DNA of 64,000 nucleotides. It comes from Clostridiales bacterium (GTDB taxonomy: Bacteria; Bacillota; Clostridia; Lachnospirales; Lachnospiraceae). A program made the position numbers and the translations under genes. The notes beneath the pieces are model-generated. The model did not search any database. It was not told the origin of the DNA and saw only the letters and a program-made list of their open reading frames with translations. Shown here in pieces: positions 39,912 through 49,129 of this stretch (positions are counted from its first letter, which is position 1; the number at the start of each line of letters is the position of its first letter). The stretch is taken from NCBI GenBank assembly GCA_021199255.1, contig JAJQIK010000088.1, positions 1 to 64,000 on the forward strand, in the 5' to 3' direction.

Positions 39912-40329
39912 GCCTGTAGTTATGGAACATTATCATAAGGTTCATACAACCTATGTAGTGGATTTTACCTTTATTAATAACATCACCTTTCTCACAGGCG
40001 ATTCCGGGCAGGGAAAATCTGCGGTGTTTTCTTTCTTCGAGGAAGATGCGGCCAGGAATCCACAGTTGCTTTGTTTTAATTATTTAGATTGGCGGAAGGA
40101 TATTGCGCATACGATTGCCGACGCCGAAGGCAAGCTGATAGTTGTTGATAATGCTGATTTACTGCTGACCGATGAAATGAGAAAGCATATTGCGTTGGAC
40201 GTTAAAAATCAGTATCTGTTAATCGGCCGTGATCCCAGGAATTTGTATGCTACAAAGGATAACATTTTTGAACTTGTTAGTGAGAGGAAGGGAGAAAAGA
40301 CAGAATTTAGGATCGAGGCGTTTGAATAA
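39901..40329 (+). CDS. Cassette gene 3, minimal P-loop ATPase
   Basis: The 142-residue protein has a clear Walker A (TGDSGQGKS) at about 32-40 and a Walker B strand (KLIVVDNAD) near 79-87. A sensor-like strand follows ([13 protein letters not shown]). At this length it is only a bare nucleotide-binding core, so it likely acts as a subunit with the two upstream products. It ends 121 bases before glyA, whose own promoter follows. Confidence 0.75.
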   Translation: MKSRPVVMEHYHKVHTTYVVDFTFINNITFLTGDSGQGKSAVFSFFEEDAARNPQLLCFNYLDWRKDIAHTIADAEGKLIVVDNADLLLTDEMRKHIALDVKNQYLLIGRDPRNLYATKDNIFELVSERKGEKTEFRIEAFE

Positions 40330-40374
40330 GTATAAGGAATTTTCCTGTGAAACAGCCGCGAAACAGATAATGTA

Positions 40375-40404
40375 TTGCGCCCCGGTTCCCCCTTGTGATA
40401 TACT
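40375..40404 (+). promoter_or_regulatory. Promoter of glyA
   Basis: TTGCGC (40375-40380), 18 bases, TATACT (40399-40404), 47 bases before the start codon. Confidence 0.65.
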
Positions 40405-40450
40405 TACACTGATCTTTTACAGGACAATCAAAGAAAGGCAGGAACAAGGA

Positions 40451-41689
40451 ATGTATTCATTAGACGAAGTGAAGTCGGTAGATCCTGAAATCGCGCAGGC
40501 TATCGTAGATGAGCAGCAGCGCCAGAATTCCCATATTGAACTGATCGCCTCTGAGAACTGGGTGAGCAAGGCGGTTATGGCGGCTATGGGGAGTCCCCTC
40601 ACCAATAAATATGCGGAAGGTTATCCGGGCAAGAGATATTACGGCGGCTGTGAGTGCGTCGACGTGGTAGAGAATCTGGCGAGGGACAGAGCCAAAGAAT
40701 TGTTTGGCTGCGAATATGTCAATGTGCAGCCTCATTCCGGCGCACAGGCAAATATGGCGGTATTTTTTGCGGTGATGGAGCCGGGAGACACCTTTATGGG
40801 AATGAACTTGGATCATGGCGGGCATCTTTCCCACGGTTCGCCGGTCAATATGTCCGGTAAATATTTTAACTGTGTGCCTTACGGAGTCAATGACGACGGT
40901 TTCCTTGATTATGATAATGTGCGCCGAATCGCGTTGGAATGTAAACCGAAGCTGATTGTGGCGGGCGCTTCCGCTTACGCCAGGACACTGGATTTTAAGA
41001 AATTCAGAGAGATTGCAGATGAAGTGGGCGCTGTCCTGATGGTGGACATTGCGCATATTGCGGGGCTTGTGGCGACAGGGCTGCATCCGAGCCCGATTCC
41101 TTACGCCCATGTGACGACTACCACTACCCACAAGACCCTGCGCGGCCCCCGCGGCGGCATGATTATGTCCAGTCAGGAAGTGGCCGATCAATATAATTTT
41201 AACAAGGCTATCTTTCCGGGGATTCAGGGCGGCCCCCTGATGCATGTGATCGCCGCTAAGGCTGTTTGCTTTAAAGAGGCGTTAGCGCCCTCCTTTAAGG
41301 AATACCAGCAGGGTGTGATTGACAATGCGCAGGCGCTTTGCAAGGGCTTGCAGAGCAGGGATATTAAGATTGTTTCCGGCGGCACGGATAATCATCTGAT
41401 GCTGGTAGACCTGACGACCTATGACCTGACGGGCAAGGCGGTGGAAAAGCTGCTGGACGAAGCGCATATTACGGCTAACAAGAATACGATCCCGAATGAT
41501 CCGAAATCTCCTTTTGTGACAAGCGGTATCCGCCTAGGAACGCCGGCGGCAACCTCGCGCGGCCTGAATACGGAAGATATGGATCAGGTAGCGGAGGCGA
41601 TTTCCCTTGTGATTAAGGAGGGAGAGGCCGGAATAGACAAAGCGCGCGCGATTATCAAGACTTTAACAGACAGATATCCTTTGATTTAG
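40451..41689 (+). CDS. glyA: Serine hydroxymethyltransferase
   Basis: The 412-residue PLP enzyme interconverts serine and glycine, loading the one-carbon unit on tetrahydrofolate. Characteristic motifs are [25 protein letters not shown] and the PLP lysine in [16 protein letters not shown]. An upstream open extension to 40229 overlaps the cassette and is not used; ATG 40451 fits family length. Its folate product links to thyA and folA at 57.7-59.1 kb. Confidence 0.97.
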   Translation: MYSLDEVKSVDPEIAQAIVDEQQRQNSHIELIASENWVSKAVMAAMGSPLTNKYAEGYPGKRYYGGCECVDVVENLARDRAKELFGCEYVNVQPHSGAQANMAVFFAVMEPGDTFMGMNLDHGGHLSHGSPVNMSGKYFNCVPYGVNDDGFLDYDNVRRIALECKPKLIVAGASAYARTLDFKKFREIADEVGAVLMVDIAHIAGLVATGLHPSPIPYAHVTTTTTHKTLRGPRGGMIMSSQEVADQYNFNKAIFPGIQGGPLMHVIAAKAVCFKEALAPSFKEYQQGVIDNAQALCKGLQSRDIKIVSGGTDNHLMLVDLTTYDLTGKAVEKLLDEAHITANKNTIPNDPKSPFVTSGIRLGTPAATSRGLNTEDMDQVAEAISLVIKEGEAGIDKARAIIKTLTDRYPLI

Positions 41690-41748
41690 GAATAGGTATA
41701 TGGTTGATGTAAATAGGGCGGCCATTGACGCCGCTTTATTTCCCCCAG

Positions 41749-41784
41749 ACTCCTCCCGTAATGGAATTTTCGGGAGGAGTTTTT
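41749..41784 (+). terminator. Terminator after glyA
   Basis: A perfect 10-bp stem ACTCCTCCCG/CGGGAGGAGT with a 12-base loop ends in TTTT. Confidence 0.88.
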
Positions 41785-41946
41785 GCGGGAAATAATATTG
41801 GGGGTTGCCATAAAATAGCAAGTATGTTAGAATATCTTTCGGCAAAAAACAAATGTCTTTGACACAAAGACACACGGCAGCTGCAAACCGTTTGATTTTC
41901 GGGCTGGCTGCAGTTTGTGGTCTGAGAGTAAGGCGTGGGGAGCGAT

Positions 41947-42390
41947 ATGCAGGAAAAAACCGGATATTATGTGGTAAGGCAGAAGGCGGTTCCGGAGGTT
42001 CTTTTGAAGGTCGTGGAAGCCAAGCGGCTGGTGGAATCGGGACAGGCATTGTCGGTACAGGAAGCAGTGGACGCGGTAGGCATCAGCCGGAGTTCCTTCT
42101 ATAAGTATAAAGAGGATATTTTCCCATTCCATGATAATTCTCAGGGGACGACCATTACCCTGATGTTTCAGATGGATGACAGGACAGGCCTGTTGTCCGA
42201 TGTGCTGAAGATTATCGCGGAATTTGGAGCCAACATACTGACCATTCATCAGAGCATACCCATTAACGGGGTGGCGTCCCTGAGCCTGAGCGTGCAGGTA
42301 CTGCCTACTACCGGGGATATGTCGAAGATGATTGCGGCGATGGAGGCGCAGCAGGGCGTGCATAGCGTGAAGATATTAGCCAAAGAATAA
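41947..42390 (+). CDS. HTH-ACT domain protein (PheB/UPF0735-like)
   Basis: The 147-residue protein has an N-terminal helix-turn-helix-like segment (AKRLVESGQALSVQEAVDAV, then GISRSSFYKY). A C-terminal ACT domain starts with GTTITLMFQMDDRTGLLSDV. ACT domains bind amino acids. Located directly before hom, it probably senses an amino acid (threonine is plausible) and regulates the pathway. ATG 41947 is used. Confidence 0.85.
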   Translation: MQEKTGYYVVRQKAVPEVLLKVVEAKRLVESGQALSVQEAVDAVGISRSSFYKYKEDIFPFHDNSQGTTITLMFQMDDRTGLLSDVLKIIAEFGANILTIHQSIPINGVASLSLSVQVLPTTGDMSKMIAAMEAQQGVHSVKILAKE

Positions 42391-42444
42391 GTACAGACAT
42401 AGAAAGGGATAAAGCAGCATAAACGCTTTGGAATGGAGGAAATT

Positions 42445-43650
42445 ATGATTCAGGTAGCGGTATTAGGATACGGCACGGTAGGAAGCGGCGTCGTAGAAGT
42501 GATTGAGACAAACAAGGCGGATATTAACAAGAAAGCGGGAGAGGAATTGAACGTAAAGTATATTCTGGACTTGCGTGATTTTCCGGGAGATCCTTATGAA
42601 AAGAAGGTCATTCACGATTACCAGAGGATTCTGGACGATCCGGAGGTGACGGTGATCTGCGAGACGATGGGAGGGCTGAAGCCCGCCTATGATTTTACGA
42701 AGCAGGCGCTTTTGGCGGGCAAGAGCGTGTGCACCTCCAACAAGGAGCTGGTGGCAAGCCACGGGCCGGAGCTGATACAGATCGCGAAGGAGCATTGCTG
42801 CAATTATCTGTTTGAGGCCAGCGTGGGCGGCGGGATTCCCATTATTCGTCCCTTAAATTATTCCCTTACGGCGGAAAGGATTGACGGAATTACCGGTATT
42901 TTAAACGGTACTACCAACTATATTCTGACCAAGATGGACAGAGAAGGGGCGGATTTCGCGGAGGTATTGAAGGAGGCGCAGGAGAGAGGGTATGCGGAGC
43001 GCAACCCGGAAGCCGATGTAGAGGGATATGACGCCTGCCGTAAGATCGCAATCCTGTCTTCTCTCATGTGCGGCAAGAACGTCAGGTACGAGGATATTTA
43101 CACGGAGGGCATCACGAAAATTTCTTCCGCTGATTTCAAATATGCCAGACAGATGAATCAGTCCATCAAGCTGCTTGCCATGAGCAGGGACACGCAGGAG
43201 GGCTTTTTCGCTATGGTCGCCCCCTTTATGATTTCCAGGGAGCACCCGCTCTACAGCGTCAGCGACGTCTTTAACGCGGTGTATGTGCACGGCAATATGT
43301 TAGGAGATTCCATGTATTATGGACGGGGCGCGGGAAAGCTGCCTACGGCGAGCGCGGTGGTATCGGATGTGGTAGACTGCGCCAGACATCAGGGTAAGTC
43401 CATTATGTGCTTCTGGGATGAGGAAAATGTGCAGGTGGCCGATATAGCGGACGCAAAGCGTAAATTCTTTGTCAGGGTAAACGCCGGACAGAAAGAAGCG
43501 GCAATAGATGCTTTCCATGCGTTGGCGGAGGTCAATGTGGGCATTGAAGAGGAATTTGCTTTTATGACTCAGGAGATGAGCGAGCGAGAGTTTGAAGAAA
43601 AGATCGGGAAAGCGGGCGGCTGTATCAACAGAATCCGTTTGATGAAATAA
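42445..43650 (+). CDS. hom: Homoserine dehydrogenase
   Basis: The 401-residue NAD(P)-dependent enzyme reduces aspartate semialdehyde to homoserine. The Rossmann motif is AVLGYGTVGSGV, the catalytic region is NGTTNYILTKM with ERGYAERNPEADVEGYDACR, and a C-terminal ACT-like regulatory part follows. ATG 42445 lies behind GGAGG at 42436-42440; an in-frame ATG at 42433 precedes the ribosome site. Aspartate kinase follows. Confidence 0.96.
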   Translation: MIQVAVLGYGTVGSGVVEVIETNKADINKKAGEELNVKYILDLRDFPGDPYEKKVIHDYQRILDDPEVTVICETMGGLKPAYDFTKQALLAGKSVCTSNKELVASHGPELIQIAKEHCCNYLFEASVGGGIPIIRPLNYSLTAERIDGITGILNGTTNYILTKMDREGADFAEVLKEAQERGYAERNPEADVEGYDACRKIAILSSLMCGKNVRYEDIYTEGITKISSADFKYARQMNQSIKLLAMSRDTQEGFFAMVAPFMISREHPLYSVSDVFNAVYVHGNMLGDSMYYGRGAGKLPTASAVVSDVVDCARHQGKSIMCFWDEENVQVADIADAKRKFFVRVNAGQKEAAIDAFHALAEVNVGIEEEFAFMTQEMSEREFEEKIGKAGGCINRIRLMK

Positions 43651-43717
43651 AATAATTGGCGACGCTCCGGGATGGGGTTAGATTGATACAAAATGAGGGA
43701 AAGGCAGAGATTTATCT

Positions 43718-45037
43718 ATGAGAAAAGTTGTGAAGTTTGGCGGAAGCTCGCTGGCAAGCGCGGAGCAGTTTAAGAAGGTGGGCGCGATTATCCGCGCGGA
43801 CAAGGAGCGTAAATTCGTGGTTCCTTCCGCGCCGGGCAAAAGATCCTCTGACGACACAAAGGTGACGGACATGCTGTACGGCTGTTATGCGCTGGCGGAG
43901 CAGGGGAAGGATTTTAAGAAAGAACTGAAAGCGATTCAGGACAGGTATCAGGAAATTATTGACGGCCTGGAGCTCAAGCTTTCCCTGGAAAACGAATTTC
44001 AGACCATTGAGAAAATGTTCCGGGAAAAAGCGGGCGTCAATTATGCGGCGTCCCGCGGCGAATACTTAAATGGTATTATTATGGCGGACTATTTGGGGTA
44101 TGAATTTATCGACGCCGCGGAAGTCATACTTTTTAAGGAAGATGGAGAATATGACGCGGAAACCACCAACAGGAACCTCCGCCAACGGCTGGAGGGAGTG
44201 GAAGCGGCGGTTATTCCGGGATTTTACGGCGCATATGCGGACAAAACGGTAAAGACCTTTTCCAGAGGCGGCTCAGATATCACGGGTTCTATTGTGGCAA
44301 GGGCGATTAAGGCCAATGTATATGAGAACTGGACGGATGTATCGGGCTTTTTGATTGCTGATCCGAGAATCATTTATAAGCCGGAGGGTATCGAGACGAT
44401 TACCTATAAGGAGCTGCGGGAACTGGCCTATATGGGGGCGTCCGTGCTGCATGAGGACGCTATTTTCCCGGTTCGCAGCGAGGGTATCCCCATCAATATC
44501 CGTAATACCAACGCGCCGGAGGACAACGGCACATGGATTGTGGAGAGTACCTGCCAGAAGCCCAAGTATGTAATCACGGGAATCGCGGGTAAGAAAGGCT
44601 TTTGCGCGGTTAATATCGAGAAGGATATGATGAATTCTGAGATTGGGTTTGGCCGTAAGGTATTGCAGGCCTTTGAGGAAAACGGTATTTCCTTTGAGCA
44701 CGTGCCGTCCGGTATCGACACCATGACCGTGTTTGTGCATCAGGACGAATTTATGCACAAGGAACAGCAGGTGGTATCGGGGATTCATCGGCTTGCCGAC
44801 CCGGATTCCATCGATATCGAGGGAGATTTTGCGCTGATTGCGGTAGTAGGGCGGGGAATGAAGTCCACCAGAGGAACGGCGGGCAGAATTTTCTCAGCGT
44901 TAGCCCATGCCAACGTCAATGTCAAGATGATCGACCAGGGTTCCAGCGAGCTTAATATTATTATCGGTGTGGCCAATGCGGATTTCGAGACGGCGATCAA
45001 GGCGATTTACGATATCTTTGTCCTTTCTCAGATTTAA
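43718..45037 (+). CDS. lysC: Aspartate kinase
   Basis: The 439-residue enzyme catalyses the first step of the aspartate family pathway. It opens with RKVVKFGGSSLASAEQFKKV and contains FSRGGSDITGSI (substrate site). Two C-terminal ACT domains occur near 300-439, including FEHVPSGIDTMTVF and VNVKMIDQGSSELNI, which bind the feedback effector. It follows hom by 67 bases. No riboswitch is visible. Feedback by Thr or Lys cannot be told from sequence. Confidence 0.95.
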   Translation: MRKVVKFGGSSLASAEQFKKVGAIIRADKERKFVVPSAPGKRSSDDTKVTDMLYGCYALAEQGKDFKKELKAIQDRYQEIIDGLELKLSLENEFQTIEKMFREKAGVNYAASRGEYLNGIIMADYLGYEFIDAAEVILFKEDGEYDAETTNRNLRQRLEGVEAAVIPGFYGAYADKTVKTFSRGGSDITGSIVARAIKANVYENWTDVSGFLIADPRIIYKPEGIETITYKELRELAYMGASVLHEDAIFPVRSEGIPINIRNTNAPEDNGTWIVESTCQKPKYVITGIAGKKGFCAVNIEKDMMNSEIGFGRKVLQAFEENGISFEHVPSGIDTMTVFVHQDEFMHKEQQVVSGIHRLADPDSIDIEGDFALIAVVGRGMKSTRGTAGRIFSALAHANVNVKMIDQGSSELNIIIGVANADFETAIKAIYDIFVLSQI

Positions 45038-45089
45038 TCGGATAGAAAGCGGGGAAATTTGTTAAAAAAGCATGAAAAAGCTTTATTAG

Positions 45090-45146
45090 TAGAGAAAAAT
45101 ATGTTATCTTTTTATAATAAGGTGTTGGACGTTTGACATCAACGTC
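45090..45146 (+). promoter_or_regulatory. Promoter with operator-like dyad
   Basis: TAGAGA (45090-45095), 17 bases, TATAAT (45113-45118). Ten bases further the perfect dyad GACGTT-(7)-AACGTC (45128-45146) covers the start region, a suitable place for a repressor of the hydrogenase-like sensor gene. Confidence 0.5.
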
Positions 45147-45217
45147 ATAATATTCTGCGGTATATGCAAAAGATGGCAGTGATTGCCTGAAAAATGAAAT
45201 ACGGAGGGTGAACATTC

Positions 45218-47170
45218 ATGGCAGAGCAGTTAACGGACGCATTGGTTTATACCAATGAGAATTGTGTGGGGTGTAATAAGTGTATCTCTGCTTGCCCGGT
45301 TCTTACGGCTAATTATGCGGTACAGGAGGACGGCAGGAACAAGATTATTGTGGACGGTAAGGCGTGTGTCGCCTGCGGCGCGTGTTTTGATGCCTGCGCC
45401 CATGGCGCCAGAAGTTATCGGGACGATACGGAGCGGTTTTTTGAGGATTTGAAGAAGGGGGAGAAGATTTCCCTCTTGCTGGCGCCTGCGTTCCTGGCGA
45501 ATTATCCCGGCCAGTATGAGGCGGTTCTGGGCGGCCTGAAGCAGTTGGGCGTTAACCGCATTATCAGCGTCAGCTTTGGCGCGGATATCACGACTTGGGG
45601 ATATATTAAGTATATTACGGAGCATGATTTTACGGGCGGTATTTCCCAGCCCTGCCCCGCGATTGTAGGATATATTGAGAAGTATATCCCGGAATTGATT
45701 CCCAGTCTGGTGCCGATCCATTCCCCTATGATGTGCGGCGCGATTTACGTCAGGAAATATATGAAGATCACCGATAAGCTGGCCTTTATCAGCCCGTGTA
45801 TTGCGAAAAAGAACGAGATCGACGATCCGAATTGCGGCGGATATGTCTCTTACAATGTAACCTTTGACCATTTGATGGATTATGTGAGAGAGCATAATAT
45901 TTCCGGCCCCAAGGTGACGGACGAGATCGAGTACGGCTTAGGCTCCATTTACCCTATGCCGGGCGGCTTAAAGGAAAATGTGTACTGGTTCTGCGGCGAA
46001 GATGTTTTTATCAGGCAGATCGAGGGAGAGAAGCATGCCTATGAATTTTTAGAGGATTATAAAGAAAGAGTGCTTGGCAGGAAAGAGCTGCCCTTTATGG
46101 TAGACGCGTTAAACTGCGCAAAGGGCTGTATTTACGGGACGGGAGTAGAGGAGGAGAAAACCCAAACGGACGATACCCTTTACGAGCTTCAGAAGATTAA
46201 GGAGGCAAGTAAGAAAACCGGAAAGAAGCATACCTGGAGCCGGAACCTGACGCCGAAGCAGAGGCTTGCCTGCCTGAATAAGCAGTTTAAGGATTTGGAT
46301 ATCAATGATTTCATCAGACATTACAGCGATAAATCCGCGGGCGTCGGAATTAAGAGGCCTGATGCTGCGGAGCTGGACGCTATCTTTGCTTCCATGGAGA
46401 AGCATACGCAGTCTGAACGGAGTATTAACTGCTCCGCCTGCGGATATAATACCTGCGAGACCATGGCGGCTGCGATACATAACGGTTGTAACCATAAAGA
46501 CAACTGTATTCAGTATATCAAGGGAGAAGTGGAGAAGGAAAGCGTTATTGCAAGACAGATGGCTCAGGAGATGGAAGGCAAAAACGCTGAAATCCAATCC
46601 AAGAATGAGATGATCGCACAACTGATTTCAGAGGTTTCCGTTGATTTTGACAGTCTGGACACTTCCATTACGGAGATGTCTACCGGCAATAACGGCAACG
46701 CGGAGGAGAGCACCGGTATTTCTATTTCCATGAGCGACGTGGTATCCTTCTGTGATGATTTGAAAAAGGCGCTGGAGAGGATTCAGGGACTGCTGGGCAG
46801 GCTGGAAGAAAACAATGCCGAGATTACGGACGTTGCGGAGGAAACCAATTTACTGTCCCTGAACGCGAGTATCGAGGCCGCCAGGGCAGGCGAGGCCGGG
46901 AGGGGCTTTGCCATTATCGCTGAGAATATTAAGAAGCTTGCGGATCATTCCAAGGATACGGCAAGCGACAGCGACCAGAATAAAGAACAGATTCAGAACG
47001 CTATCGAAGAGCTTTTGCAGGATGCGGGCAAGCTGATCGATATTATTGACAGCGTGAATGTCAGAGTGACCAATCTGGCGGCGTCTACCGAGGAAATCGC
47101 GGCGTCCGCAGATATGGTAAGTACGATTTCCGCCGACTTAAAGGAAAAGCTGGAACGGTTAAGTATGTAA
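45218..47170 (+). CDS. [FeFe]-hydrogenase-like sensor fused to chemoreceptor signalling domain
   Basis: The 650-residue protein begins with two 4Fe-4S ferredoxin motifs ([23 protein letters not shown]). A hydrogenase large-subunit domain follows, with degenerate H-cluster loops: SQPCPAIVG where TSCCPxW is usual, SPCIAKKNE, and NCAKGCIYG. Next is a further Fe-S motif ([20 protein letters not shown]), and the C-terminal methyl-accepting-type coiled coil ([20 protein letters not shown]-like, about 530-650). It has no membrane segment. This matches the group D sensory class, thought to detect H2 or redox state. It probably signals through a CheA-type system. The loss of one Cys in loop 1 argues against catalytic hydrogen turnover. 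Confidence 0.9.
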   Translation: MAEQLTDALVYTNENCVGCNKCISACPVLTANYAVQEDGRNKIIVDGKACVACGACFDACAHGARSYRDDTERFFEDLKKGEKISLLLAPAFLANYPGQYEAVLGGLKQLGVNRIISVSFGADITTWGYIKYITEHDFTGGISQPCPAIVGYIEKYIPELIPSLVPIHSPMMCGAIYVRKYMKITDKLAFISPCIAKKNEIDDPNCGGYVSYNVTFDHLMDYVREHNISGPKVTDEIEYGLGSIYPMPGGLKENVYWFCGEDVFIRQIEGEKHAYEFLEDYKERVLGRKELPFMVDALNCAKGCIYGTGVEEEKTQTDDTLYELQKIKEASKKTGKKHTWSRNLTPKQRLACLNKQFKDLDINDFIRHYSDKSAGVGIKRPDAAELDAIFASMEKHTQSERSINCSACGYNTCETMAAAIHNGCNHKDNCIQYIKGEVEKESVIARQMAQEMEGKNAEIQSKNEMIAQLISEVSVDFDSLDTSITEMSTGNNGNAEESTGISISMSDVVSFCDDLKKALERIQGLLGRLEENNAEITDVAEETNLLSLNASIEAARAGEAGRGFAIIAENIKKLADHSKDTASDSDQNKEQIQNAIEELLQDAGKLIDIIDSVNVRVTNLAASTEEIAASADMVSTISADLKEKLERLSM

Positions 47171-47225
47171 TCGCTTTGGCGGCCGGCGGCGCTGAAAACG
47201 GCGTTCAGATGAAAAAGCATACAGG

Positions 47226-47260
47226 ACAGGGCTTTGCGTGCAGGATACGCGGAGCCCTGT
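47226..47260 (+). terminator. Hairpin after sensor gene
   Basis: ACAGGGCTTTGCGT, loop GCAGGAT and ACGCGGAGCCCTGT form a 14-bp stem with two G-U pairs; the following T-rich stretch is interrupted. Confidence 0.65.
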
Positions 47261-47371
47261 TGCTTATATATTTATTTGTAAGCGGGCATCCTGTTAAACG
47301 AGTGTGACAACTTCCATTTTTATGGGGAAGATATACGGAGCAATCGGAAGTTGATAAAAAGGGAGAAATTT

Positions 47372-48151
47372 ATGTGTGATAAAAAATCAAATGAAGATAC
47401 AATCAAAGAATTATCTCTTATGCTTATGTATCTGACAAGAAAACAAGATAATAACAAATTTTGCAGATACAGAGAGTTGAGCTGGAAGGGCTATGACTTT
47501 GATGTTATGGGGAAGCTTGAGGAAGAAGGATTATTGTGGCAGCCGAGAAGTCAAAGAGGGTATGACAAATATTTGTATCTTACAGAAGCTGGAAGAAATC
47601 AGGCGAAGGTACTGCTGGAACAGTATGGCTTTTCTGACAAGCGAATGTTAGAAAAATTTGAATTTCGGACAATCCATATATCAGAGGCGAAACAGGCGGC
47701 AGATATAGAACAGGTATGCTTTCCGCCGAATGAAGCATGTTCAGAAAAACACATGATAGAACGCATTGAGACAGCCTCTGATTTATTTTTGGTGGCAATT
47801 GATAAAGAAAACGGAAGGATTGCCGGTTTCTTAAATGGAATTGCAACAGATGAATATCAGTTCAGGGATGAGTTTTTTACGGATGCATCTTTACATCATC
47901 CAAATGGTAAAAATATTATGCTGCTGGGATTAGAGGTTCTTCCGGAATACAGAAAACAAGGATTGGCGCATGAAATTGTTTTTCAATATTTGCGCAGAGA
48001 AAGCGACCGAGATAGAAAAATGGTTACTTTGACTTGTTTGAAAAATAAAGTAAAATTTTATGAAAAGATGGGTTTTATGGACAGAGGGCTGTCTGGTTCG
48101 ACATGGGGAGATGAGGAGTGGTATGAGATGACATACGTTCTTAATATATAG
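47372..48151 (+). CDS. DUF6429-like winged-helix + GNAT acetyltransferase
   Basis: The 259-residue protein is a fusion. Residues about 8-90 (IKELSLMLMYLTRKQ.., WKGYDFDVMGKLEEEGLL, YLTEAG) resemble DUF6429, a small winged-helix-like domain. Residues about 100-259 are a GNAT N-acetyltransferase with the acetyl-CoA motif GLEVLPEYRKQGLAHEIV and a late VKFYEKMGF. The start is ATG 47372, behind AAGGGAG. The acceptor substrate is unknown; the second gene after the hydrogenase sensor suggests no pathway. Confidence 0.8.
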   Translation: MCDKKSNEDTIKELSLMLMYLTRKQDNNKFCRYRELSWKGYDFDVMGKLEEEGLLWQPRSQRGYDKYLYLTEAGRNQAKVLLEQYGFSDKRMLEKFEFRTIHISEAKQAADIEQVCFPPNEACSEKHMIERIETASDLFLVAIDKENGRIAGFLNGIATDEYQFRDEFFTDASLHHPNGKNIMLLGLEVLPEYRKQGLAHEIVFQYLRRESDRDRKMVTLTCLKNKVKFYEKMGFMDRGLSGSTWGDEEWYEMTYVLNI

Positions 48152-48191
48152 AAGGTTTTAATCATATAAAAGAGATTATGGAGAAAGCAAG

Positions 48192-48698
48192 ATGAATGCA
48201 GGAATTTATATTTTAGAATGTATTATTATGTGTATTGTATTTGGAACCGTTGTTATGAGTATTATAATAAAAAATCCAGTTTCGATGATTTCTGATTATC
48301 CACCTGAAATACAAGATAGATACTATCAAACGCAAGGAAAAGCGTTTGAGAAAGAAAAAATGACAATTGGAGCAATGATTAGAAAAATTATTGCTTTAAT
48401 AATATTTGCTGCTGTATTTGCGTGGATGGTGCATATTGCTGGTGGAGATACTTTTTTAAAAGCACTTTTCATGACATATGGATACATATTTGTTATATTT
48501 GCGTTTGATACATTCTTTTTGGACTGGGTTTTGTTTGCAAATATAAAGAAAATAAGACTACCTGGTACAGAGGATATGGATAAGGAATATCATCAAAAAT
48601 GGTTTCATGTTAAAGCCTGTTTTCCTATGATTCCTGTTTTTTTAATTGGCGGATTGGCTATTGCGGGTATTGTGTTATTAATTTGGCAGAAAGGATAA
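48192..48698 (+). CDS. Four-helix membrane protein, unknown
   Basis: The 168-residue protein has four hydrophobic segments (about 5-25, 65-85, 90-115, 140-165) and the conserved-looking cytoplasmic motif NPVSMISDYPPEIQDRYYQT. Proteins of this kind are widespread in Firmicutes and have no known role. It follows the acetyltransferase gene by 40 bases. Confidence 0.8.
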   Translation: MNAGIYILECIIMCIVFGTVVMSIIIKNPVSMISDYPPEIQDRYYQTQGKAFEKEKMTIGAMIRKIIALIIFAAVFAWMVHIAGGDTFLKALFMTYGYIFVIFAFDTFFLDWVLFANIKKIRLPGTEDMDKEYHQKWFHVKACFPMIPVFLIGGLAIAGIVLLIWQKG

Positions 48699-48704
48699 TT
48701 GAGC

Positions 48705-48776
48705 ATGAGATTGTTAATATATGGCGCTGGTGTTCTTGGTGGTAATATGGCTCATTATCTTAATAAAAGACATTGA
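48705..48776 (+). pseudogene. Start of a ketopantoate reductase-like gene, truncated
   Basis: ATG 48705 opens 23 codons reading MRLLIYGAGVLGGNMAHYLN, the NAD-binding start of the ApbA/PanE family, then stops at TGA 48774-48776. Nothing further of the family follows. It is a broken remnant, probably cut by the insertion described next. Confidence 0.7.
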
Positions 48777-48839
48777 AACAGACTCGGCAATAGCAATGCT
48801 GGGAATAGGGCTTGCATGTCTCGCAATATCACTTTTGCA

Positions 48840-48962
48840 ACAGGAGCAACGTATGCTTGTCGGCGCACGTCAACTATTGAAAGCGCCGAATATAAGAGCC
48901 GTATGTTCGGTACTGTGAGAGGACGGCGGCTAATCACCGTCTCCTGCTCGGTTTTCCGCCTT
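48840..48962 (+). other. Possible group II intron remnant
   Basis: The block containing AAGAGCCGTATG, then ACTGTGAGAGGACGG and ACCGTCTCCTGCTCG resembles the conserved segment at the start of domain IV in bacterial group II introns. No reverse transcriptase is present. It directly follows the broken reductase start, consistent with a decayed insertion. The similarity is from memory and weak. Confidence 0.35.
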
Positions 48963-49095
48963 TTTATGGAACGTAGGGAATGGAAGTAAACTGACAAAAT
49001 AAACTGTAAACAATAGGAAATAAATGTTAAAAATGTAAAAATAATCAATAAAAAGAAATAAATTGCAAAAATATCAAAAAAATTATAAAAATGTG

Positions 49096-49123
49096 TTGAC
49101 AAATAAAAAAGAGATGATATAAT
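49096..49123 (+). promoter_or_regulatory. Consensus promoter without an adjoining gene
   Basis: Perfect TTGACA (49096-49101) and TATAAT (49118-49123) with a 16-base spacer. No large ORF follows for over 400 bases. Confidence 0.7.
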
Positions 49124-49129
49124 AAAGAC

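Noticed and set aside
43651-43717. Lysine riboswitch or T-box before aspartate kinase
   Set aside because: The gap is only 67 bases, too short for either element.
45132-45137. TTGACA as a -35 box before the sensor gene
   Set aside because: No -10 box lies at 16-19 bases; the upstream TATAAT is a better promoter and this word is part of the dyad.
45230-45895. 221-codon - strand ORF
   Set aside because: It is antisense to the hydrogenase-like sensor, with no ribosome site or recognised motif.
48721-48918. 65-codon hydrophobic ORF
   Set aside because: It reads the reductase remnant and the intron-like block in another frame and has no ribosome site.
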